Positions 40,192-49,250 of a stretch of 53,055 nucleotides of DNA are shown here, one piece after another. Position 1 is the stretch's first letter; each line of letters opens with the position of its first letter. The DNA comes from CAYUYV01 sp050331455 (GTDB taxonomy: Bacteria > Pseudomonadota > Alphaproteobacteria > JAJFIK01). The DNA is taken from assembly GCA_050331455.1 (NCBI GenBank), contig JBHJGV010000012.1:1-53055 (forward strand). The letters are read 5' to 3'. The translations under genes were made by a program, and so were the position numbers. Under the pieces are notes generated by a model. That model had not been told where the DNA came from and did not search any database. It saw nothing but the letters and a program-made list of their open reading frames with translations.

Positions 40192-42990
40192 TCACGCGAA
40201 GTGGAAACTCTCGGGCACCATGAGGCCTTCGGGCAGCTCTTCCAGGCTGACGATCTCGAAGGCCGTGTCCGGATCATAGGGCACGCCGCTGTTGCCTTCG
40301 ACACTGGCCTGGAAGCCGAACTCGACGGACTGACCCACACCGATGTCGCTGTTGTAGGTCTCGGGGAAGAAGAAGACATCCCCGTCGAATTCGACGTCCT
40401 GGGTGGACCAGGCGTTGAAGATATCCAGTGAGTCGAGAGCGGACGCGGTCATGTCGCCCAGTTCCAGCTTCACGATCCAGCCGTCGGCCATCTCATCGCC
40501 CGTGTTGGTCACACGGACATTCTGAACGAAGCCGGCGCCCCAATCGTTCAGGCTGGCGCTGGCCACCTCGAGGCTCTGGTCGTCGGACGGCTCGGGCAGA
40601 ACCGCCGGCGGCGTGAGATTGGTGAAGTTGAAGTCGAAATTGTCGATGTCAAAGCCGGTGCCGTCGATCTGAACATTGAAGGCAATCGTGGTGCCCGCCT
40701 CCGTCGTCGGCTGGAACCCGGCGCCGGCATTCGAGAATGTGCCCGTGTCGGGATCAAAGCTCAGGGGACCGTTGAACCCATTGACCCAGCCGTTCACGAA
40801 GGTGCCTTCATCGATGTCGATGTCGAAGCTGAAGGCCTCGAGCTTGGGCCCGCCGATCAGGCCTTCGGTCAGGGTGATCTCGAACGTTGCAATGAAGCCG
40901 CCGCCGAAATCCGGGTTGAACCAGCTGTTGACGTCGACGGTTTCCACCGTTTCGTCGAAGGCCTCCTGCACGGCTTCGGTGGCCTGCACCAGGCCGGCAC
41001 CGGTGCGGGCATCATTGCCCTCGGTGACGCCCACGGACCGGATGTCCTGGAACAGATCGCTGAATTCGAAGTCCTCATCGGTGGATGCGAAGGGTGCGGT
41101 GATATCGAGGGCGGTCTCTTCCAGAAGCCGCTCGATGTCGGCCGGGGTGAGATCCGGGTTGGCCTGGAGCATCAGAGCCGCGATGGCAGCGGCATTGGGT
41201 GCCGCGGCCGAAGTCCCGAAAAAGTTCGGGAAGGCATCGGCATCCGGATCGCCGCCCGGGAACAGGGCGATCAGTTCGGGCGGCAGCGTGAGGTCGTTGA
41301 TGAAGAACGTGGTGTTGCCGCCATCGGTGGCCGTGAAGTCGACGGCGTCGCGCACGATCGGCTCGGGCAGAGGATTGCCGAACTCATCGAAGAAGATCAT
41401 GGCCTCGCCGAGAGATGTGAAGGCTTCCGGAATGGTGCCTTCCACGGCGCCGAAGGGCTCGGTGTAAAAGAACGGGGCGGCACCGACGCCGAAGGCGCCT
41501 TCGGCGACCGAGTGACCATAGGTCGTTCCCGCACGGAACTCGCTGAGATCGTCGAAGGAGGCGTTCAACTCCAGGCCATAGCCGGTGACGAAGTCATCAT
41601 TGGGCACACCGAAGCCGACAATGCGCATCAATTCCGGATCGGGACCGGTGAATTTGTTGATGGCGACCTGGGCCTGGATGGGCTCGGAGCCGAAATTGTC
41701 GACGAACAGGCGCTCGGTCGGGTCGCCAAAGCCAGCATTGGCGTCGATACTGCTGAAAAGGACATTGCCGTCCATGTCCAGCAGGTGAATGTCGAGATCC
41801 GTGTCGCCGAAGGCGCCGAATTCAGCCGGCCCCGTGGTGTCACCGAAGGGGTCGAAGGCGGACAGGAAAGGATCCGTCCACTGCAGGAACCAGTCGGTGA
41901 TCAGGACACCGCCGGGCGCGGCCGGAATGACGATGTCGAGGGTCGTATCGACGCCTTCGCCCGGATCCCAGTCATGGAACTGGGTGCCGGTACCGTCGAT
42001 GCCGGTGCCGAAGGGCACCACGGAGGACAGGAACGCGTCCTCCGTGGCCCGGAAGGGCGCCTGGTAGCCGGCGATGCCGTTGTTGCCGGCGGAGGAGAAA
42101 TAGGGGACGCCCTGCTCCACCACCTGGGCCGCAGCCTGGGCGATGATGCCGTCCTGGAACATGGGTTCGAAGAAGTAAATGATATCATCGACGATGACGT
42201 CGGAACCGGCCTCCGCCAGGGCCAGAATGTTGTTGGCGAAGCCCGCAGCACCGGTGAAGGCCGTGGCAAACTGAAGATCGGCACCCGGAGCGATATCGGC
42301 GATGAGCTGGGCCATGCCGCGGCCCTCGTCGATGGAAAAGCCGACGGGCAGATCCTCAATGATCAGCACATCATCGGGCAGATCACCGGATGCGATGTCA
42401 TCGGCGTAGGTGGTCGTCGCCGTCAGGCTGGCGTCGAAGCTGTCGGAGAGGATGCCGACGGTCACGCCGGTGCCATCGAAGCCGAGGTCCTCCCGGGCAA
42501 TATCGGCAAGGAGAGCGATGTCATCCTGGCTGGTGACGGAGCCCACATTGGTGGTCAGGGCGGCCGCGCTGGCGCTGGCCAGGCCGTTGACGCCGTCAAG
42601 CATTTCGATGGATGCGATGGGCAACAATCCGGACACGACATTCCCGAACGCCGAACCTTGTGCAAGGCCCAGGGACTCCAGGGTGGCGAGCACGTCGGCG
42701 CTGTCCGTGCCGGGCTCAGCCACCGTGTCCACGATGGTGTAGATCTCGCCGTCAATGTCGAACAGGTTGGCCCGCTGTAAAACAGCGGCGCCGAAATCGG
42801 CAATATCGGCGAATTCGGAAACGGCGCCCTTGCCCTGACTGGAGAAGAAGGCCGTCAGATCCCGGTTCAGATCGTCGATCTCGCTTTGAGTGAGGCTGTT
42901 CAGGAGTGTCCCATTGGCCAGGGACGCCAAATCGTCGGCCATCGTTGCCAAGCCCGCCATCATGCCGAGCGTCATATCCATGGTTGCCAT
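40192..42990 (-). CDS. Subtilase-like serine protease with C-terminal cellulose-binding-like domain
   Basis: 932 residues, strongly acidic. About 165-630 is an S8-type core: GVTVGILSDSFD (Asp183), YFSSAGNNG (oxyanion Asn303/304) and FFGTSAAAPNAAAIAALML (Ser594). The usual GHGTH histidine motif is absent; the equivalent position reads IDEGRGMAQLIADIAPGA with Glu222, reminiscent of the Glu used by sedolisins (S53). A ~180-residue strand-rich insert lies between 330 and 540. About 830-932 is a CBM2-like beta domain. There is no Sec signal peptide; the N-terminal 50 residues are Met/Ala/Leu-rich. Export route unknown, possibly type I. GGAGGG lies 8 nt before the ATG at 42990. Confidence 0.85.
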   Translation of the reverse strand: MATMDMTLGMMAGLATMADDLASLANGTLLNSLTQSEIDDLNRDLTAFFSSQGKGAVSEFADIADFGAAVLQRANLFDIDGEIYTIVDTVAEPGTDSADVLATLESLGLAQGSAFGNVVSGLLPIASIEMLDGVNGLASASAAALTTNVGSVTSQDDIALLADIAREDLGFDGTGVTVGILSDSFDASLTATTTYADDIASGDLPDDVLIIEDLPVGFSIDEGRGMAQLIADIAPGADLQFATAFTGAAGFANNILALAEAGSDVIVDDIIYFFEPMFQDGIIAQAAAQVVEQGVPYFSSAGNNGIAGYQAPFRATEDAFLSSVVPFGTGIDGTGTQFHDWDPGEGVDTTLDIVIPAAPGGVLITDWFLQWTDPFLSAFDPFGDTTGPAEFGAFGDTDLDIHLLDMDGNVLFSSIDANAGFGDPTERLFVDNFGSEPIQAQVAINKFTGPDPELMRIVGFGVPNDDFVTGYGLELNASFDDLSEFRAGTTYGHSVAEGAFGVGAAPFFYTEPFGAVEGTIPEAFTSLGEAMIFFDEFGNPLPEPIVRDAVDFTATDGGNTTFFINDLTLPPELIALFPGGDPDADAFPNFFGTSAAAPNAAAIAALMLQANPDLTPADIERLLEETALDITAPFASTDEDFEFSDLFQDIRSVGVTEGNDARTGAGLVQATEAVQEAFDETVETVDVNSWFNPDFGGGFIATFEITLTEGLIGGPKLEAFSFDIDIDEGTFVNGWVNGFNGPLSFDPDTGTFSNAGAGFQPTTEAGTTIAFNVQIDGTGFDIDNFDFNFTNLTPPAVLPEPSDDQSLEVASASLNDWGAGFVQNVRVTNTGDEMADGWIVKLELGDMTASALDSLDIFNAWSTQDVEFDGDVFFFPETYNSDIGVGQSVEFGFQASVEGNSGVPYDPDTAFEIVSLEELPEGLMVPESFHFA

Positions 42991-43383
42991 CTTTTCTTCC
43001 CTCCAGATTTGGCCTCTGGGTTTCAAGGCCCGCCAAGCCGAACGCGCGCAAACACGGGATCGGCTTCGCCAAAAAGGCGATCCAATCGACGCAAAAGCGC
43101 AAAATGAGGCTGAATGCCCCGCCCAGGACTTCAAACGAAAGCGTGAAATGAAAGGGAGGTCAACCGCACCGGCGCAGAGTGAAACCTGTCTTGTCGGTTG
43201 GAAGGGGAAATGGCCTTGGGCAAACAGAAAAAAAGTCGCTGATGCCCTCAATCACTGCGAAAAATTCGAGGTGTTTTTTTGGGGCGGGGCGGCGCAGATC
43301 TCGCTTTGGCGACGTGCTGTCCGAATGGACCGGGCAGAACTGCGGAACCACACGATCAAAAGGTCCCCGGACCCGCTGAGCCG

Positions 43384-43411
43384 CCAGACCTTGCTTTCCA
43401 GACCTTGCTTT
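43384..43411 (+). repeat. 14-bp perfect tandem duplication
   Basis: CCAGACCTTGCTTT at 43384-43397 and again at 43398-43411. Confidence 0.9.
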
Positions 43412-43470
43412 TAAGGACCAATCGGCCGATTTCTCCCTCAGCGACGGAAGACGGGCGCCCTGGGCTCGCG

Positions 43471-43508
43471 CCGACGCATTGCAGATGGGCCGACGCATTG
43501 CAGATGGG
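43471..43508 (+). repeat. 19-bp perfect tandem duplication before rnd
   Basis: CCGACGCATTGCAGATGGG at 43471-43489 and 43490-43508, ending 8 bp before the rnd start codon. It brings two GATGGG segments close to the ribosome-binding region. Confidence 0.92.
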
Positions 43509-43516
43509 ATCACGAC

Positions 43517-44131
43517 ATGGCTGTCCACCGCCACGAATATGACCTGCCGGCCGAGCTTGCGCTCGGTGATGTGGTGGCCGTCGACACGGAAACGCTTGGG
43601 CTCAATCTCCTTCGGGACCGCCTGTGTGTCGTCCAGCTTTCCTCCGGCGACGGCAATGCCCATGTCGTGCATTTTCCCGAGCCACGCTATGATGCCCCGG
43701 TGCTCAAGGCCCTGATGGTCAATCCGCAGGTGGTGAAGCTGTTCCACTATGCCCGGTTTGATGTGGCGATCCTCAAGCGTAACCTGGGCGTGGCCCCGTC
43801 ACCGGTGTACTGCACCAAGATCGCCTCCCGTCTGGTGCGCACTTACACGGATCGCCACGGCCTGAAGGATTTGTGCCGCGAGCTTCTGGGTCTCGAGATG
43901 TCCAAAGCCCAGCAGAGTTCGGATTGGGGCGCGCCGACCTTGAGCGATGCGCAAGTGGACTATGCCGCGTCCGACGTGCTCTATCTCCACCGGCTCAAGG
44001 CAGCCCTTGACACCATGCTCGAGCGGGAAGGACGCCAGGACCTCGCGCAAGCGTGCTTCTCGTTCCTGCCCTGCCGGGCCGACCTCGACCTTGCGGGCTG
44101 GGCCGGTGAGGACATTTTCGCCCACTCTTGA
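43517..44131 (+). CDS. rnd: Ribonuclease D-like 3'-5' exonuclease
   Basis: 204 residues, only the DEDDy exonuclease domain. Catalytic residues are Asp23 and Glu25 (VDTETLGL), Asp82 (HYARFDVAIL), and Tyr149/Asp153 (DYAASDVLYL). The HRDC domains of full RNase D are missing; this short form is common in alphaproteobacteria and usually sits upstream of lptC, as here. It trims 3' ends of tRNA and other stable RNAs. GGGA precedes the ATG at 43517. Confidence 0.92.
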   Translation: MAVHRHEYDLPAELALGDVVAVDTETLGLNLLRDRLCVVQLSSGDGNAHVVHFPEPRYDAPVLKALMVNPQVVKLFHYARFDVAILKRNLGVAPSPVYCTKIASRLVRTYTDRHGLKDLCRELLGLEMSKAQQSSDWGAPTLSDAQVDYAASDVLYLHRLKAALDTMLEREGRQDLAQACFSFLPCRADLDLAGWAGEDIFAHS

Positions 44132-44336
44132 CCCCCGATCGGCGCACGGATCGCCGTTTGGCGGTCTGGTCGGAGCCGGCCGGGACCGATGCCGCGGCAG
44201 CGCCGCAATGACGAGGCAGTAATGGATGGGTTCGAGAAAGGTCTACAGGGACCGAAAGGGCCAACGCGGGTTTTCACCCATTTCGGCACCCGTTCCGGCC
44301 CACAGCTATTCGACCTCGACTATTCCGGCCGGCACC

Positions 44337-45104
44337 ATGCCCGTTGACGCGACGCAGAAAGCACAAAAGCCGGGGGGCGCAAGCGATCGGAACGCCATGC
44401 GAAAGTCCCGCATCACCGGTGCCATCAATGCCCGTCAGGCGCCGCAGACTGCGTTTACGGGCGCCGCGCGGTACAGCCGTTTCGTGCTCTTGATGAAATT
44501 GCTGCTGCCCCTGACGGCGTTTTCCGTCATCGCCCTCACGGTCTTTTTCAGCGCCACCTATGAAGTCAATGACGAATTGACCGTCACCTTCGCGAAATCC
44601 CCGTCCCTCAAGGACGACCGGCGGATGATCGCGCCGACCTTTTCCGGCACGAACCAGGACGGCAATCCCTTCAAGGTCACCGCCGCCAGCGCCGAACGCC
44701 TTGAAACCGATCGCCGCATCATTCTCCTGAACACCCTGTCCGCAACCATCGGAACGGCGGATGGCGGAACGCTGAACCTGTCGTCGACCGACGGCGAGCT
44801 CGATACCGCCCGCCAGGTGATGACCCTGTCGGGCGATGTGAAGATCGAGGCCGAGGCGGGCTACACATTCACGACGGCTGTGGTCTCGATTAACCTGGAT
44901 GAGGAGTCCGTTCGCGGCGAAACGCCGGTGACCGGCGCCGGGCCCATGGGCACTCTGAAAGCGGGGTCGTTCACGGTCTCGCCCGGCTGGGGCACCGTGC
45001 GTTTCCATGACGGGGTTCGAGTCGATGTGGAGCCGGGCCATCTCACCCCCGGCCGCGACGCCAAGCCGAGCGCCCGGGCGGATACCGCCGCGGGCAACCG
45101 GTGA
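44337..45104 (+). CDS. lptC: LPS export ABC transporter periplasmic protein LptC
   Basis: 255 residues from this start. One membrane anchor follows the family-typical YSRFVLLMKLLLPLTAF, and the periplasmic jellyroll contains FSGTNQDGNPFKVTA, RRIILLNTLSATI and SSTDGELDTARQVMTLSGDVKIE. LptC passes LPS from LptBFG to LptA. The start is uncertain: ATG 44226 has the best ribosome site (GAGG, 9 nt) but an atypical N-terminus, ATG 44337 is chosen as compromise, and ATG 44397 best matches homologue length. The stop overlaps a possible GTG of lptA. Confidence 0.85.
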   Translation: MPVDATQKAQKPGGASDRNAMRKSRITGAINARQAPQTAFTGAARYSRFVLLMKLLLPLTAFSVIALTVFFSATYEVNDELTVTFAKSPSLKDDRRMIAPTFSGTNQDGNPFKVTAASAERLETDRRIILLNTLSATIGTADGGTLNLSSTDGELDTARQVMTLSGDVKIEAEAGYTFTTAVVSINLDEESVRGETPVTGAGPMGTLKAGSFTVSPGWGTVRFHDGVRVDVEPGHLTPGRDAKPSARADTAAGNR

Positions 45105-45127
45105 GTTCCACGGAAGGACACAGTCCG

Positions 45128-45694
45128 ATGATCACCGTTGCAGGCCAGCGCGCGCCGCTGCTGTTGGGCGTGCTCTTGGCTTTTGCCATGACCGCACCCC
45201 TGACCGGCCGGGCCCAGTCGCTCACGGTCGACCGCACGACACCCATCGAGATCACGGCCGACGATTTCGAAGTCCGCCCGCAGGAGGAAAAAGGCATCTT
45301 CAGCGGCAATGTGCGGGTCATCCAGGGCCAACTCACCCTCGCAGCGGACCGCATGGACGTCACCTATGACGGTGCGAGCACCTCCGGTCAGAGCATTCAG
45401 TCACTCCGCGCGACGGGCAATGTCCGCATCACAACGCCCGACGAACAGGCGACGGGTGGATGGGCCCGCTACGACGTCGCGGGCCGGACCATGGAACTCG
45501 GCGGCGGCGTGCTGTTGACCCGCGGGCCCAATGTCCTGGAGGGGGCACGCTTGACAATCGACCTGGAAACCCGTCAAAGCCGCTTGTTGCCGAATGCGCC
45601 GGGCGAGGACCCGGCGGGGCCGGACACGCCGGGCTCGGGCCGCGTGCGTGCCGTGTTTACCCCGCCGCCGCCCAAAGAGGATGGGACCGACTGA
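45128..45694 (+). CDS. lptA: LPS transport periplasmic protein LptA
   Basis: 188 residues. A signal peptide ends near GRAQS (about residue 30). The OstA/LptA repeats follow: PIEITADDFEVRPQEEKGIFSGNVRVIQG, LTLAADRMDVTYDG, LRATGNVRITTPDEQATG and YDVAGRTMELGGGVLLTRG. LptA forms the periplasmic bridge for LPS. ATG 45128 has AAGGA upstream; GTG 45101, overlapping the lptC stop, is an alternative. The Pro-rich tail is not conserved. Confidence 0.93.
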   Translation: MITVAGQRAPLLLGVLLAFAMTAPLTGRAQSLTVDRTTPIEITADDFEVRPQEEKGIFSGNVRVIQGQLTLAADRMDVTYDGASTSGQSIQSLRATGNVRITTPDEQATGGWARYDVAGRTMELGGGVLLTRGPNVLEGARLTIDLETRQSRLLPNAPGEDPAGPDTPGSGRVRAVFTPPPPKEDGTD

Positions 45695-45783
45695 GGCCGA
45701 CCGGTCTCGACGCCGCGGCAGAGCTTGGATTTCCGGCGGCATGCACCCGCCGTTCAGACATTCTTAAGACCAATGGTGATTGA

Positions 45784-46602
45784 ATGCGAAAGCCACCGAG
45801 CGGGGTTCGAAAGCGGCTCAAGTCCGCTGAAAACCCGGAACAGGAGCAGCGGACCGACGGTCCACGCCTTGTCGCCTCGAATGCCGGCCTGGTGGTACGG
45901 GGAATTGGGAAGAGCTTTAAGCGCCGGCCCGTCGTGCGCCGGGTGTCCTTGACACTCCAGCGCGGCGAAGTGGTTGGCCTTTTGGGTCCCAACGGTGCGG
46001 GGAAAACCACCTGTTTCTACATGATCACGGGATTGATCCCGGTTGATTCCGGATCGATCGAACTCGACGGCAACGATATCACCGCCTTGCCCATGTATCG
46101 GCGTGCGCGGCTTGGAATCGGGTATCTTCCGCAGGAAGCGTCGATTTTCCGTGGTTTGACCGTGGAACAGAACCTTCGGGCCGCCGTCGAGCTGATCGAA
46201 CCACGCCGGGACCGGCGGCAGGCGATCGTGGACGCGCTTCTTGCGGAGTTCTCGATCACGCATCTGCGCCGGGCTCCGGCCCTGGCCCTGTCCGGGGGAG
46301 AACGTCGCCGGGTGGAGATTGCGCGGGCGCTCGCAACGCAGCCCAGCTTCATCCTCCTCGACGAACCCTTCGCAGGGATCGATCCGATCGCAATCGGCGA
46401 CATCCGCGCGCTGGTGGGACATCTGAAGGCCCGGGGGCTCGGCGTCCTGATCACGGACCACAATGTCCGTGAGACGCTGGACATCATCGACCGTGCCCTG
46501 ATCATCCATGACGGGCAGGTCCTGATGGAAGGTGCCCCGTCCGAGATCGTGGGCAACGAGGACGTGCGCCGCGTCTATCTGGGGGAACGGTTCACCCTGT
46601 AG
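45784..46602 (+). CDS. lptB: LPS export ABC transporter ATP-binding protein LptB
   Basis: 272 residues. Walker A GPNGAGKTT is 68-76, the signature LSGGE 169-173, Walker B FILLDEP 189-195 and the H-loop His226. GIGYLPQEASIFRGLTVEQNL is the LptB-specific Q-loop region. It powers LPS extraction with LptFG, which are not in the window. The first ~35 residues (basic, glutamine-rich) are longer than in most LptB proteins; a later start is not supported by an ATG. Confidence 0.96.
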   Translation: MRKPPSGVRKRLKSAENPEQEQRTDGPRLVASNAGLVVRGIGKSFKRRPVVRRVSLTLQRGEVVGLLGPNGAGKTTCFYMITGLIPVDSGSIELDGNDITALPMYRRARLGIGYLPQEASIFRGLTVEQNLRAAVELIEPRRDRRQAIVDALLAEFSITHLRRAPALALSGGERRRVEIARALATQPSFILLDEPFAGIDPIAIGDIRALVGHLKARGLGVLITDHNVRETLDIIDRALIIHDGQVLMEGAPSEIVGNEDVRRVYLGERFTL

Positions 46603-46680
46603 ATGGCACGCGCGTCCCGGCCCCACGGACATTGGGGTGGTACGCGCGTATCGTTTGCGTAAGTGGGGTGAGGTGAAACC

Positions 46681-48219
46681 ATGGCGTTGACGCCGCGGCT
46701 GGAACTGAAACAAGGCCAGAGCCTTGTGATGACGCCGCAACTGCAGCAGGCCATCAAACTGCTGCAACTGTCCAATCTTGAACTGAACGCCTATGTCGAA
46801 CAGGAGCTGGAAAGCAATCCGTTCCTGGAGCGGGGGGAAACGGACTATTCCGACGGGGAGGAGTCCCGGACGGATCCACCTGCGGATGGCGAAGCCGGAA
46901 AGGGCCAGGAGGACGGCCGGGAACTGACCATTTCCGAGAACATCATGCCCGAGGATGCCTCGCTCGGTCTCGATACGGACTATGAAAATCTTTATACGGA
47001 CGCCTCCAGATCCGAACTCACCAATGATATCGGCACCGCCCAGGGTACGGATATCGACTGGTCCAAGGCGAAGTCGGGCGGGTCCAAATTCGAGGACCTG
47101 GACGGGGACCTGGAAGGCACCTTGAGCGAAACGCCGAGCCTACGCGATTTCCTCACTGAGCAATTGCACATCGCGGTCGCCGATCCCGGGCGGCGCCTGA
47201 TCGGAGCCTACCTCATCGACCTGGTGGACGAGGCGGGTTACCTGCGCGCCGATCTCACGGAGGCGGCCGAGCGGCTGGGGGCAAGTGCGGGCGAGATCGA
47301 CGCCATGCTGGCCCTGATGCAGGGCTTCGAGCCCGTGGGCGTCATGGCCCGGGACTTGAGCGAATGCCTCGGTCTTCAGCTTGCGGAGCGCAATCGGCTG
47401 GACCCGGCCATCAAGCGGCTGCTGGAACACCTGGACATGCTGGCCGGTCACGATCTCGAAGGGCTGATGGCCGTGTGCGAGGTGGACCGGGAAGACCTCG
47501 CCGACATGATCGCCGAGATCCGGGCCCTCAATCCGAAGCCCGGCCTGGCTTTTGCCTTCGAACCGACCCAGCCCGTGGTGCCGGACGTCTATGTGCGCGA
47601 AAAGCTGCAAGGCGGATGGCATGTGGAGTTGAACGCCGACACCTTGCCCCGCGTGCTCGTGAACGGGGTCTATTTCTCCGAAGTCAGTGGGTCCTCGCCG
47701 TCGAGCCAGGACAGGCTCTACATGACAGAGTGCATGAACAACGCAAACTGGCTGGTCAAAAGCCTTGATCAGCGGGCCAAGACGATCCTGAAGGTCGCGT
47801 CCGAGATCGTCCGGCAGCAGGACGGGTTCCTCGCCCACGGCATCCGCCATTTGCGGCCCCTGAACCTGCGCACGGTGGCCGACGCGATCGGCATGCACGA
47901 GTCGACGGTTAGCCGGGTCACCTCGAATAAATACATGGCCACCCCGCGGGGGGTGTTCGAGCTGAAATACTTCTTCACATCCGCGATCCAGTCTTCCGGG
48001 GGCGGAGAAGCCCATTCGGCAGAGGCCGTCCGCCATCGGATCAAGGAGTTGATCGACCGGGAGCCCGCCGATGCCATCCTGTCCGACGACCGGATTGTGG
48101 AAATCCTGAAAGGCTCCGGCATCGACATTGCCCGGCGCACGGTTGCGAAATATCGGGAGGCCCTGCGCATTCCCTCCTCGGTGCAACGGCGTCGGCTCAA
48201 GCGGGCCATGGCCGGCTGA
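46681..48219 (+). CDS. rpoN: RNA polymerase sigma-54 factor
   Basis: 512 residues. Region I: LELKQGQSLVMTPQLQQAIKLLQLSNLEL. Acidic region II about 50-130. The core-binding and HTH regions follow, with AIGMHESTVSRVTSNKYMATPRGVFELKYFF, and the RpoN box ARRTVAKYRE near the end. It directs transcription from -24/-12 promoters with enhancer-binding proteins. GAGGTG precedes the ATG. It follows lptB by 78 bp, the usual neighbour. Confidence 0.97.
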   Translation: MALTPRLELKQGQSLVMTPQLQQAIKLLQLSNLELNAYVEQELESNPFLERGETDYSDGEESRTDPPADGEAGKGQEDGRELTISENIMPEDASLGLDTDYENLYTDASRSELTNDIGTAQGTDIDWSKAKSGGSKFEDLDGDLEGTLSETPSLRDFLTEQLHIAVADPGRRLIGAYLIDLVDEAGYLRADLTEAAERLGASAGEIDAMLALMQGFEPVGVMARDLSECLGLQLAERNRLDPAIKRLLEHLDMLAGHDLEGLMAVCEVDREDLADMIAEIRALNPKPGLAFAFEPTQPVVPDVYVREKLQGGWHVELNADTLPRVLVNGVYFSEVSGSSPSSQDRLYMTECMNNANWLVKSLDQRAKTILKVASEIVRQQDGFLAHGIRHLRPLNLRTVADAIGMHESTVSRVTSNKYMATPRGVFELKYFFTSAIQSSGGGEAHSAEAVRHRIKELIDREPADAILSDDRIVEILKGSGIDIARRTVAKYREALRIPSSVQRRRLKRAMAG

Positions 48220-48233
48220 CCCGGCGCCCATGG

Positions 48234-48263
48234 TTGACAGATTTCGGGCCTCCCAATTACAGT
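48234..48263 (+). promoter_or_regulatory. Promoter of hpf
   Basis: TTGACA (48234-48239), 18 bp, TACAGT (48258-48263). Transcription would start near 48270, inside the palindrome listed next, leaving a leader of about 345 nt. Confidence 0.65.
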
Positions 48264-48280
48264 CAGTCTACGGTAGACTG
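48264..48280. promoter_or_regulatory. 17-bp palindrome at the hpf start site, likely operator
   Basis: CAGTCTAC G GTAGACTG: two perfect 8-bp arms around one central base, immediately downstream of the -10. The position suits a repressor site; the binding protein is unknown. As RNA it could also form a 5' hairpin. Confidence 0.7.
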
Positions 48281-48366
48281 TGGCGGTGTTGTGCGCAGCA
48301 TTGAGTGATTTCGCACCGCAGCACAGGGCCTCAAGGCGGATACGGCCCCTACCGTCACGGTCTCCG

Positions 48367-48494
48367 GCCAAAAAGGTCCGGGGCCAAAAAGGTCCGGAGC
48401 CAAGAAGGTCCGGAGCCAAGAAGGTCTCGGGCCACGAAGGTCTCGGGCCACGAAGGCTTCCGGCCGAGACGGGTTAGGGCCAAGAAGGCTCCTG
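48367..48494 (+). repeat. 16-bp tandem repeat array in the hpf leader
   Basis: Six contiguous imperfect copies of GCCAAGAAGGTCCGGA start at 48367, 48383, 48399, 48415, 48431 and 48447; a seventh is at 48479-48494. Neighbouring copies are the most alike, and divergence grows along the array. The period is not a multiple of three, so it is not coding. It lies within the leader between promoter and start codon. Confidence 0.9.
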
Positions 48495-48527
48495 GCAACA
48501 AACCGGTCCGGGCAACGAACCGGCCGG
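48494..48527 (+). repeat. 17-bp imperfect tandem duplication
   Basis: GGCAACAAACCGGTCCG (48494-48510) is followed by GGCAACGAACCGGCCGG (48511-48527), 14 of 17 identical. It continues the repeat-rich part of the hpf leader. Confidence 0.8.
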
Positions 48528-48614
48528 TTGTCCCCGGCCCAACCGGCCCGTCCCGTCGGACGGACGGCGGCCGCTCCGGCGGCCCGGCCTCTGCAGCAGG
48601 AAAGGTGACACGCC

Positions 48615-49250
48615 TTGGACGTGACCGTGAACGGAAAGCACATCGATATCGGCGAGAGCCTTCGCACCTATGTGAATGACAAGCTCGTGTCCGGTGTCTT
48701 CAAGTATTTCGACCGCCCCGTCGATTCACAGGTGACCTTCTCCCGCGACGGCCATGAATTCCGTGCCGATTGTTCCGTGCATCTGGCCACCGGGATCACG
48801 CTGCAGGCCCACAGCAAAGCCACCGAGATCTATGCCAGCTTCGACAGCGCCATCGATCGGCTCGAAAAACGCCTGCGCCGGTACAAACGCCGCCTGAAGG
48901 ACCACCACTCGGCCCGCAAAGAGCCCGTGCCGATGGTCGAAGCGCCGGCCTATGTGATCGCCGCCCAGAAGGATGAGGCGGAGGAGCCCAAGGACCTGAG
49001 CCCGGCCATTATTGCCGAGGAAACCGCCACCGTGCGCACCCTGTCCGTCGGCGAGGCCGTCATGGAAATGGAGCTGAGCGACGTGCCCGTCGTGCTCTTC
49101 AAAAATGCGAAAAATAACGGCATCAATCTTGTCTATCGCCGGCCCGATGGCCACATCGGCTGGATAGATGTCGCCGATATGGCACAAAAAAACGCCGAAA
49201 AGGCCGCGGACGCCACAGAGTCCCCACCGTCGGCCGCGGCTGGGCCTTGA
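48615..49250 (+). CDS. hpf: Long-form ribosome hibernation promoting factor
   Basis: 211 residues. The N-terminal S30AE domain (about 1-105): DVTVNGKHIDIGESLRTYVNDKL, FKYFDRPVDSQVTFSRDGHEFRADCSVHL, and the basic LEKRLRRYKRRLKDHH helix that enters the decoding site. The C-terminal dimerisation domain (about 135-190) has TLSVGEAVMEMELSDVPVVLFKNAKNNGINLVYRR. Long HPF pairs ribosomes into inactive 100S dimers in stationary phase. The start must be TTG at 48615 to give the conserved N-terminus. It lies between rpoN and ptsN as usual, but with its own promoter and a long leader. Confidence 0.95.
   Translation: MDVTVNGKHIDIGESLRTYVNDKLVSGVFKYFDRPVDSQVTFSRDGHEFRADCSVHLATGITLQAHSKATEIYASFDSAIDRLEKRLRRYKRRLKDHHSARKEPVPMVEAPAYVIAAQKDEAEEPKDLSPAIIAEETATVRTLSVGEAVMEMELSDVPVVLFKNAKNNGINLVYRRPDGHIGWIDVADMAQKNAEKAADATESPPSAAAGP

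Larger units (their letters stand above)
42991..43516. other. Divergent region between the subtilase-like gene and rnd
   Basis: 526 bp without a credible gene. A lower-GC stretch (about 43210-43280, with A- and T-runs) is the likely promoter area of the subtilase-like gene. Two tandem duplications near rnd are listed separately. Confidence 0.6.

Noticed and set aside
46603..46680. Sigma-54 promoter before rpoN, suggested by TGGCACGCGCG at 46604.
   Set aside because: The TTGC half of the -12 element is missing at the required distance.
48367..48494. CRISPR array.
   Set aside because: The 16-bp units are contiguous with no spacers, and no cas gene is present.
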